Part shown: one piece after another, positions 5,694-11,213 of the stretch | Position numbering within the stretch: position 1 is the stretch's first letter | Layout: the number at the start of each line of letters is the position of its first letter | Origin: Treponema sp. | GTDB lineage: Bacteria > Spirochaetota > Spirochaetia > Treponematales > Breznakiellaceae | Assembly (NCBI GenBank): GCA_031278025.1 | Contig: JAITLF010000327.1 | Location: 1 to 11,213, forward strand | DNA: 11,213 bases | Direction of reading: 5' to 3' | Notes under the pieces: generated by a model | Told to the model about the DNA's origin: nothing | Databases searched by the model: none | What the model saw: the letters and a program-made list of their open reading frames with translations, nothing else | Made by a program: the position numbers and the translations under genes

Positions 5694-6662
5694 ATGGCAT
5701 ACAAAACCTGGTTTCAGGATGAAACCAACAACATCAAAGGGGCCTTTATCAGGCAGCGGAACCGGTTTACCACGCCCTTTGGCACGGGCGAAGGGGACTT
5801 GCCCGTGGAGGCGGGCCGTTACCGGCTTATCTGGTCGGCGGCTTGTCCCTGGGCCACCCGGCAGATGATAGTCCGGAGCCTCTTGGGGCTGGAGGAGGTT
5901 TTCAGCGCGGGGCTCGTGGACCCTATCCGCCCCCAAAAAGAGTACAGCGACTGGGCCTTTACCCTGGACCCTGACGGGGTGGACCCGGTATTGAAGGTAA
6001 GCTATGTAAGCGACCTGTACCTGAAAACCGACCCGTCGTATACGGGCCGCTTTACGGTTCCCGCAGTCGTGGACATTCCATCAGGCAGGGTGGTGAACAA
6101 CGATTACTTCAACCTGAGCTATTACTGGGAAACGGTCTGGCAGGAGTTTCACCAGCCGGGCGCGCCGGATCTGTTTCCCGAAGATCTGCGGGAAGACATC
6201 ATCGCCCTGAACGGCGTCATCTTTCACGAGGTGAACAACGGGGTTTACAAGGCGGGGTTCGCCCGGACCCAGGAAGCCTATGAAGCGGCCTATCATACGG
6301 TCTTCAAACGCCTTGACTGGCTCGACGGGCGGCTGTCCCAAAGCCGCTACCTTTTCGGCAGCCGGCTCACCGATTCGGACATACGCCTGTGGGTAACCCT
6401 GGCCCGGTTTGACGCGGCCTACTACAACGCCTTCCGGGTCAACCGGAACCGGTTGATCGATTTCCCCAACCTCTGGGCATATTCTCAGGACCTGTATCAG
6501 ATTCCCGCCTTCGGGGCGAACACTCATTTTGATCACATTAAGGCCCATTACCATGTGTGCTGCGATCCGGGGAATGCGTTCGGCATAATCCCCAAAGGGC
6601 CGGATCTTTCCCAGTGGGATGCGCCTCACGGCAGGGAGAAGCTGGCCGCCCGCCCGGCATAA
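5694..6662 (+). CDS. Glutathionyl-hydroquinone reductase (YqjG/ECM4-type glutathione transferase)
   Basis: This 322-aa protein has the full length of the family that removes glutathione from glutathionyl-hydroquinones, using an active-site Cys. The signature CPWATRQMIV has its catalytic Cys at residue 51, preceded by TPFGTGEGDLPVEAGRYRLI. The helical C-terminal half has the family hallmarks SDIRLWVTLARFDAAYYNAF, FPNLWAYSQDLYQIP and THFDHIKAHYHVC. The ATG at 5694 follows a strong AAGGAGGAG. It is cytoplasmic, since no signal is seen. A broken paralogue and the 21-bp array lie directly upstream. The enzyme implies that glutathione or a related thiol is available, which is unusual beside a class III-only RNR locus. 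The family is clear; the exact substrate is not. Confidence 0.9.
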   Translation: MAYKTWFQDETNNIKGAFIRQRNRFTTPFGTGEGDLPVEAGRYRLIWSAACPWATRQMIVRSLLGLEEVFSAGLVDPIRPQKEYSDWAFTLDPDGVDPVLKVSYVSDLYLKTDPSYTGRFTVPAVVDIPSGRVVNNDYFNLSYYWETVWQEFHQPGAPDLFPEDLREDIIALNGVIFHEVNNGVYKAGFARTQEAYEAAYHTVFKRLDWLDGRLSQSRYLFGSRLTDSDIRLWVTLARFDAAYYNAFRVNRNRLIDFPNLWAYSQDLYQIPAFGANTHFDHIKAHYHVCCDPGNAFGIIPKGPDLSQWDAPHGREKLAARPA

Positions 6663-6738
6663 CGGGGAGTTGGTTTATGGATGGAAGACGCCGCCGTGTT
6701 TGAAAGGCGGACTAAATAACGCGTATAGGAGTTATCGT

Positions 6739-6915
6739 ATGAAGCGAGGTATGGTATTGGCCCTCTGTGTCCTCTTGATTCAGGGGGTGAACCTTTCGGC
6801 GATAGGCGCCAAACAACAGGCCGCCTCCGGGGATTCTTCCGGGGGTTCTTCCTCCGGGGATTCCGCAACCCGCGGCGTCTTCCCGGCCCTGCCGGGCGTT
6901 CCCGTTTCCCTTTAA
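6739..6915 (+). CDS. Small secreted peptide, unknown function
   Basis: This is a 58-aa peptide with a classical export signal: MKRG, a hydrophobic core VLALCVLLIQGVNL, and a likely signal peptidase site after AIGA (residue 24). The mature part would be about 34 residues, low in complexity and rich in Ser and Gly (SGDSSGGSSSGDS), ending in FPALPGVPVSL. AGGAG is seven bases before the ATG at 6739; an upstream start at 6619 overlaps the reductase and has no better site. It lies 17 bp before cysK and is probably cotranscribed with it. I recognise no family. There is no lipobox cysteine after the signal, so it is probably not a lipoprotein. Confidence 0.55.
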   Translation: MKRGMVLALCVLLIQGVNLSAIGAKQQAASGDSSGGSSSGDSATRGVFPALPGVPVSL

Positions 6916-6932
6916 GAACGGGGAGCAGCGCC

Positions 6933-7862
6933 ATGTCCGTAACCATTGCGCGGAACGCCGCGGAACTTATTGGAAACACGCCTATCGTCAAACTGAACCG
7001 TCTGGCCCCCAAAGGCGGGGCCGGCGTGTACGCCAAGCTGGAAAGTTTCAACATAGGGGGCAGCGTCAAAGACCGGATAGCCCTTAACATGATCCGCGCC
7101 GCCGAAGCGGCGGGGAAAATCAAGCCCGGCGACACCTTAATCGAAGTAACCAGCGGCAATACCGGCATAGGGCTGGCCCTGGTGGCGGCGGTACTGGGGT
7201 ACAAACTCATCATCGTCATGGGGGATAACGTCAGCCTGGAACGCCGCCAGCTTGCCAGGGCCTACGGCGCCGAAGTAGTCATTGTAACCAGCGCGGGAGG
7301 TATCAAGCCGTCCTTTGACAAGGCGGCGGAACTGGCCGCCCAATACGGGTATTTCGAGGTGAAACAGTTTGAAAACCCCCACAACCCCGAGGCTCACCGG
7401 CTGACCACCGGGCCTGAAATCGTGGAAGCCTTTGGCGGCAAAGTCCCCGACGCTTTTGTGGCGGGCATAGGCACCGGGGGAACCATCACCGGCGCGGGCG
7501 GGTACCTGAAGAAGCTCAAGCCGGACATACAAATTGTGGCGGTAGAACCCGACGCCTCCGCGGTATTAAGCGGCGGACAGCCGGGCCCCCACGCCATTCA
7601 AGGCATAGGCGCGGGAATCATCCCCCAGGTGCTGGACCGGGAGATCTACGGCGAGATCATCCGCATCACCAACGGCGAGGCGGTGAGCTTTGCACGGGAC
7701 CTGGCGGCCCAGGAGGGGCTCCTTTTGGGCTATTCTTCCGCGGCGGCGATCCTCGGCGCGGTACGGGTGGCTTCCCGCCTGGAAGCGGGCAAAACCGTCC
7801 TTGCCATCGCGCCGGATACGGGGGAGCGGTATCTGTCCACCCCTCTGTACCGGTTTGACTAA
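6933..7862 (+). CDS. cysK: Cysteine synthase (O-acetylserine sulfhydrylase)
   Basis: This 309-aa, PLP-dependent enzyme makes cysteine from O-acetylserine and sulfide. The PLP lysine is K46 in GGSVKDRIA, the substrate loop TSGNTG is at 73-78, the phosphate-binding GTGGT is at 180-184, and the PLP ring contact is S269 in GYSSAAA. HAIQGIGAGIIP and DTGERYLST are also typical. Length and start (ATG after GGGAG) fit the family. The usual 'MPxxMSxERR' segment reads VMGDNVSLERR, a modest variant. It follows the small secreted peptide and precedes a GNAT gene by 15 bp, so the three are likely one transcription unit. There is no serine acetyltransferase (cysE) in the window. Confidence 0.95.
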   Translation: MSVTIARNAAELIGNTPIVKLNRLAPKGGAGVYAKLESFNIGGSVKDRIALNMIRAAEAAGKIKPGDTLIEVTSGNTGIGLALVAAVLGYKLIIVMGDNVSLERRQLARAYGAEVVIVTSAGGIKPSFDKAAELAAQYGYFEVKQFENPHNPEAHRLTTGPEIVEAFGGKVPDAFVAGIGTGGTITGAGGYLKKLKPDIQIVAVEPDASAVLSGGQPGPHAIQGIGAGIIPQVLDREIYGEIIRITNGEAVSFARDLAAQEGLLLGYSSAAAILGAVRVASRLEAGKTVLAIAPDTGERYLSTPLYRFD

Positions 7863-7877
7863 GGGGCCGTACCTGAC

Positions 7878-8483
7878 ATGGACATCAAAGCGATGGGGGA
7901 GGAACACCTTGAAGCGGCCGTTACCCTGCTGGTATCGGCCTTTCAGGACCGTCCCTTTTATCAGTACCTGGCCCCCGGCCAGGTTGAACGGCGGGAATTT
8001 CTTGCCCTCAACTTCCGCGGCAGGCTGGAACACGGCCTGGGAGTCAGCGATATAGAGCTTGCCTTCCAGGACCGGCAGCTTACCGGCATTGCCGTCTGGT
8101 CGCCGCCGCTTTCCTCCCCGCCGCCTGACGATCATTCCCAGGAGGAGGCTTTTTCGGTTTTTTCGGTTTTTTCCCCGGGCCTGCAAGAGCGGTTTTTCGA
8201 CTTTTTTCGCATCCTGACGGCCGCGCGGGATCAGGCGATACGCCAGCCCTATTGGAGCCTGGCCCCTATCGCGGTCCTGCCGGAAGAACAGGGCAAAGGA
8301 ATCGCCTCGGCGCTGATACGGAAAAAGCTTCGGGAAATCGACGCCGCCCGGGCAGCCTGCTTCCTGGGAACCCAGGACGCGGTCAACCTGGATATTTACG
8401 CCCGCTACGGCTTCCGGAAAGTCCGGGAAGACTCCCTTGCGCCGGGCAGGTTCCATTACACCATGATTAGACCGATACAATAA
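7878..8483 (+). CDS. GNAT-family N-acetyltransferase
   Basis: This 201-aa acyl-CoA-dependent acetyltransferase has the acetyl-CoA pyrophosphate-binding motif A at residues 131-147 (IAVLPEEQGKGIASALI; Q138-G-K-G-I-A) and the C-terminal NLDIYARYGFRKV typical of the fold. The substrate cannot be told from sequence. A Ser/Phe-rich insertion (AFSVFSVFSP, 91-100) comes from a short run of repeated ttttcggtt (8154-8172). It starts 15 bp after the cysK stop with a weak AAGGGG upstream, so it is probably the last gene of the cysK unit. Confidence 0.85.
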   Translation: MDIKAMGEEHLEAAVTLLVSAFQDRPFYQYLAPGQVERREFLALNFRGRLEHGLGVSDIELAFQDRQLTGIAVWSPPLSSPPPDDHSQEEAFSVFSVFSPGLQERFFDFFRILTAARDQAIRQPYWSLAPIAVLPEEQGKGIASALIRKKLREIDAARAACFLGTQDAVNLDIYARYGFRKVREDSLAPGRFHYTMIRPIQ

Positions 8484-8579
8484 GGTACGCCGCCCGCACC
8501 CCGCAGGGCTCCGCCCCGCCGCCCCGCCGGGGGCGCCGCCCCCGGACCCCTGCTGGGAGGCCCTAGGCCCCCCAGACCC

Positions 8580-8648
8580 CCCATAAAAAAGGGCGAGGGG
8601 ATACCCCCGGAAAATTTTCCGGGGGTATCCCCTCGCCCTTTTTATGGG
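8580..8648. terminator. Large palindrome, probable bidirectional terminator
   Basis: Positions 8591-8614 are the perfect reverse complement of 8615-8638 (24 bp). The stem extends through an A6/T5 run with one bulge to 8580 and 8648, giving arms of about 34 bp with no loop. A strong GC stem followed by T-runs on both strands suits a terminator for the cysK unit, though the near-perfect symmetry is more than a terminator needs. The flanks are very GC-rich with repeated ccccgc/gcgggg blocks. Confidence 0.6.
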
Positions 8649-8701
8649 AGGTGCGGGGCAGAGCCCCGCGGAGTCCGGGCGGCCCCCGGTTTCCTGATTA
8701 G

Positions 8702-8734
8702 AAACCCAGGTTTGCGCAGCGCAAACCTGGGTTT
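8702..8734. repeat. 33-bp palindrome
   Basis: aaacccaggtttgcgc (8702-8717) and gcgcaaacctgggttt (8719-8734) are perfect inverted repeats separated by one base. It stands alone about 125 bp before the next gene and has no T-run after it. It could be an operator, a recombination or structural site, or a dispersed repeat. Confidence 0.7.
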
Positions 8735-8822
8735 ACACGCCGCCGCTGCCGCCCCGCTATCTTTCCGGAAGCCCGTGGGCGTCGCACAGGCGCCTTTATT
8801 GGTATCCGGAATACGGTATGCG

Positions 8823-8851
8823 TTGAAAAAAAGCGCCGGGTGGAGTATCCT
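8823..8851 (+). promoter_or_regulatory. Candidate promoter giving a leaderless transcript
   Basis: TTGAAA (8823-8828), 17 bp, then TATCCT (8846-8851) lies only seven bases before the ATG at 8859. If real, transcription would start at or next to the start codon. The -10 is weak. Confidence 0.35.
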
Positions 8852-8858
8852 TTATGCC

Positions 8859-10709
8859 ATGAGACGTTCTGTTTTCCCCCGGATGGTGGGGCTATTCTTT
8901 CTCTACATGGGGATCTTCGTGATCCTGGTAATGATTCAGTTTACCAAACAGCGTATATTCATCCAGAATATCGGTGATATGACCGTTTCGGGCCAGTATG
9001 GGGACTCCCCCATCCGAACGGCGGACGCAGGAGGTGAAAGCCCTGCCGCCGATTATCATCTGACCGGGAACGTTACCGTCGCCTATGGGGGCATGGAATT
9101 CCATCTTCACGACGATGGGGAATTCGCCTTCCTGGGGTACGCCGGGGACCGGGAGCCGCTTTTGCCGCAAACCATGAATGTGTACGGCAGCTCCGTGCTC
9201 TTCGGTTTTACCAACGGGACCCAGCTTATCTTTAACGTCCTAAGCGCCGAGGACGCCGAGGGTCCGGGGCTGCGGATTTCAGGCCGTTTTGGGGACGACT
9301 ACACGGGGCTTGAGCTTCCCTTCCGGCTTTTGCGGACTTCCCGGGCACGGGACGCGGGCAACGGCCAATTTGTTGTCAATGCCGGGGGGATGCAGTACGG
9401 CATCGATTCGTCCCGGCTGAACGGGGACCGCCGGGTGCTGCTCCTGGATACCGGCAACACGGTTGCCTATTACCGGGCCGTTCAGGAACACGTAATCCCG
9501 GAACAAATGGGGGTTATTCCCGAAAATTTTATCCTTGCCGCCGCACGGGACGAAACCCAGTATAACAGGGTGGTGAACCGCTGGCGGGATGAAGCCTATT
9601 CCCTGTGGACCCGATCGGTACGGACTACCGACAACGAGGCCCTGGTGGCCGCCTACGCGGGAGAATCGGTTAACCGCGGCGCCTATAAGGAAGCTATGGC
9701 CGGTATTTCTTCAGCCTTTTTGAGGAGGGCCTCCTGGACCTACACGGGTTCGGTGTACCTGGGCCGGATGGACATTGGACTGCGTTCCTTATCCGCCTTT
9801 GAACGGGATGCCGCTAACCAGCTTTCCCTCCGTATCGCCGCCGAATCCGAAGCCGTTTTTCAGGATCCTCATATTGTGGAATTCTGCGTCATACGGGGCT
9901 ATGACCAGTTCCTTGACGGCATTGCCGACCTGGCCCGTTCCCTTGATCCGGCGTCTCTTCCTGCGGACATTCTCTCCGGCATCTTGGGAGGCTATACCGA
10001 CTGGAAAACGTACCGCTCCCCGGACGACAACCCCTTTGAGGGCCTCATTGAAGGTGCGTGTCTGGCCATATACGAAGGAATCAAAGGGAACGCCGCCGGA
10101 GACCGGGTTATGTATTTTAAGGACGGTACGGCGGATACGGAATACAACCTCAGGCTGGGCCTTGCCCTGGATCGGTATGGCCGGATTTCTGGCCGGGAGG
10201 AATGGAGCGCCCTGGGCCGTTCCCTGGTTATTTCGGTCCTTTCCCTTACCGATAACGGCAGCCTTCCTACAGGACTTGCCATCCCCGGCACGGCGGAATC
10301 AGGCGACGAAGAAGGAATCCAGGATGCCCGCCCTATCTCCGACAGGGGGAGGCTCGAATGCCTCGCCCTGTACCCCCTGTTCCCTGCGGCCACCTATCCT
10401 CATGCCGTCAGCATAGGGAACACGGGAAGCGGCGTGTGGGCCTGGACAGCTTCGGAGTCCGTTACGATTTCCCAGGAGAACAACGTTCTAGACATTGCCG
10501 TGTCCTTCCCGGTTGGGGAAACCCACTACATGCTGGTTCGGGGCCTGCGTCCCTTTGTCAAACTCCAACTCTACGGCATAGACTACCGGACCGATCCCCA
10601 GTTTGAACGCTACGATTCTTCCGGCTGGTCCTTTTCATCCTCGGAACAGACCCTGCTTCTCAAACTGAAGCATCGTTCCCCAGTAGAGCATATCAAGATG
10701 TTCTATTAA
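8859..10709 (+). CDS. Membrane-anchored periplasmic protein, unknown function
   Basis: This is a 616-aa protein with one N-terminal membrane segment (about residues 10-26, VGLFFLYMGIFVILVMI) after a short basic start, so most of the chain should be outside the cytoplasm. Residues 38-230 look beta-rich (NIGDMTVSGQYG, YHLTGNVTVAYGGMEFHLHD). The middle (about 240-480) is mostly helical with charged helices, and the last 130 residues are beta-rich again. No catalytic motif is evident. I think it is a conserved spirochaete protein but cannot name it. The ATG at 8859 is chosen because it puts the membrane segment at the N-terminus. The frame is open back to 8712 but runs through palindromic sequence and reads as nonsense. 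It is transcribed alone, between a palindromic gap and an inverted repeat. Confidence 0.8.
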   Translation: MRRSVFPRMVGLFFLYMGIFVILVMIQFTKQRIFIQNIGDMTVSGQYGDSPIRTADAGGESPAADYHLTGNVTVAYGGMEFHLHDDGEFAFLGYAGDREPLLPQTMNVYGSSVLFGFTNGTQLIFNVLSAEDAEGPGLRISGRFGDDYTGLELPFRLLRTSRARDAGNGQFVVNAGGMQYGIDSSRLNGDRRVLLLDTGNTVAYYRAVQEHVIPEQMGVIPENFILAAARDETQYNRVVNRWRDEAYSLWTRSVRTTDNEALVAAYAGESVNRGAYKEAMAGISSAFLRRASWTYTGSVYLGRMDIGLRSLSAFERDAANQLSLRIAAESEAVFQDPHIVEFCVIRGYDQFLDGIADLARSLDPASLPADILSGILGGYTDWKTYRSPDDNPFEGLIEGACLAIYEGIKGNAAGDRVMYFKDGTADTEYNLRLGLALDRYGRISGREEWSALGRSLVISVLSLTDNGSLPTGLAIPGTAESGDEEGIQDARPISDRGRLECLALYPLFPAATYPHAVSIGNTGSGVWAWTASESVTISQENNVLDIAVSFPVGETHYMLVRGLRPFVKLQLYGIDYRTDPQFERYDSSGWSFSSSEQTLLLKLKHRSPVEHIKMFY

Positions 10710-10743
10710 AGAAGCAAAACTAATAAAAAGACAGCTATTAAAC

Positions 10744-10779
10744 GAGGCTGTTCCAAAACATAGGTTTTGGAACAGCCTC
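10744..10779. terminator. 16-bp perfect inverted repeat after the membrane protein gene
   Basis: gaggctgttccaaaac (10744-10759) pairs perfectly with 10764-10779 around a four-base loop. It lies 35 bp past the stop codon, so it probably ends the transcript, although no T-run follows. The arm resembles insertion-sequence ends of the form GAGGCTGTTCCAAAA, so it may derive from a mobile element. Confidence 0.55.
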
Positions 10780-10864
10780 AAATATATAAAAGATGTTCTA
10801 AAGGCGCCAATGGCTGCCTCAAATCACATTGAAGAATTAAAAAAATATATGCTGATATACAAAA

Positions 10865-10997
10865 TTGGGTGGTGATGCAGAAAGTATGATAGAGAAGGCA
10901 ATGTGGCGGGAAGATGGTAAAATGGAAATATGCAAATAACCATCACCATCAACTATGGCCTTGGGTGACTTATCATGCTTTCTGCATCACCACCAAA
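10865..10997. repeat. Long hairpin element with 27-bp arms
   Basis: 10865-10891 and 10971-10997 are inverted repeats matching at 25 of 27 positions, with a perfect 17-bp core (ggtggtgatgcagaaag). The 79-base interior shows weaker further complementarity (gaaggcaatg...atggcctt, agatggt...accatc). It sits exactly where the adjacent transposase homology stops, suggesting insertion or capture. It could be a MITE or a structured RNA. Confidence 0.6.
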
Positions 10998-11161
10998 AAT
11001 CGTTTCAAGAACGCTACGAGGGTCCATGTCAGGACGGCCTCCTCCCGATTTCCGGCGATATTCCCTGGCAGTCTCGCGTCCTTTTTTCGGTATTATCGGT
11101 ATTAATGGTGGGCGGCTTCCCAGAACGCATCAGTTATTTCCCATGAGTGCTGTCGTTTCAT
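10998..11161 (-). pseudogene. IS5-type transposase, frameshifted N-terminal remnant
   Basis: Starting from the ATG at 11161 (good site AGGGGAAAGA upstream), the minus strand reads MKRQHSWEITDAFWEAA. A shift near 11103-11110 then continues it in another frame as PLIPIIPKKGRETAREYRRK and SGGGRPDMDPRSVLETIF. This is the typical start of IS5-family transposases ('HSWEITDxxWExxxPLIP...GGGRPxxDPRxVLEAIFYVLRTG'). Homology stops after LETIF, just where the hairpin arm at 10971-10997 begins. The catalytic DDE domain is absent, so the remnant is dead. Apparent plus-strand frames here are shadows. Confidence 0.75.
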
Positions 11162-11213
11162 TCTTTCCCCTGGTTTCAGATCGGCACCCAGGAGGGAATT
11201 ATTTAGGGACAAG

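Noticed and set aside
5171..5704. 177-aa minus-strand frame with repeated RKGAF units
   Set aside because: The repeats are simply the translated 21-bp array and the rest is antisense to the dead reductase copy.
8712..8858. 49-residue N-terminal extension of the membrane protein
   Set aside because: It starts inside a palindrome, has no ribosome site, and would bury the membrane segment behind a nonsense leader.
10914..11146. Two 63-aa plus-strand frames at the right end
   Set aside because: They are antisense to the IS5 transposase remnant and the hairpin arm; the minus-strand reading has clear homology.

Overview
The window looks like chromosomal DNA of a GC-rich, probably anaerobic spirochaete; a termite- or cockroach-gut Treponema relative is my best guess. 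That guess rests on the general look of the proteins, a complete class III ribonucleotide reductase locus and the many palindromes and IS remnants. It is an inference, because there is no rRNA or other marker gene here.

Left debris zone (1-941). Three broken pieces lie end to end, all read on the minus strand: a 117-bp element with 12-bp terminal inverted repeats (2-118), an internal fragment of a GH2 glycoside hydrolase, and a frameshifted IS4-type transposase remnant that abuts the stop codon of nrdG. The small element carries two NrdR-box-like palindromes 32 bp apart.

Anaerobic RNR operon (942-4932, minus strand). The order is nrdR, nrdD, a small glycyl-radical/redoxin gene, nrdG. The promoter carries two NrdR boxes exactly 31 bp apart, so the operon is probably autoregulated. 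The key oddity is that nrdD ends just after its zinc-binding motif. The glycyl-radical loop (xRIVGYYR...NWN.GK) is instead at the N-terminus of a separate 164-aa protein, whose C-terminal half is a CPAC glutaredoxin/NrdH-like domain. A 15-bp tandem repeat lies in the gap and supplies the nrdD stop codon.

Middle region (4933-5693). It holds a little-understood leader stretch, a dead diverged copy of a glutathionyl-hydroquinone reductase (stop codon at the Trp of the CPWA active-site motif), and a seven-unit 21-bp tandem array. Each unit contains a perfect or near-perfect GC-centred palindrome.

Right half (5694-10709, plus strand). It carries an intact glutathionyl-hydroquinone reductase, a 58-aa putative secreted peptide, cysteine synthase (cysK) and a GNAT acetyltransferase. 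A gap with two large palindromes follows, then a 616-aa membrane-anchored protein of unknown function.

Right end (10710-11213). It holds a 16-bp-arm inverted repeat that may terminate transcription, a long hairpin element with 27-bp arms, and the frameshifted N-terminus of an IS5-type transposase on the minus strand.

Taken together, the nrd genes form one functional unit: regulator, catalytic subunit, radical-bearing subunit with its probable reductant, and activase. The plus-strand genes look like a loose thiol/sulfur neighbourhood. The ends are transposon debris.
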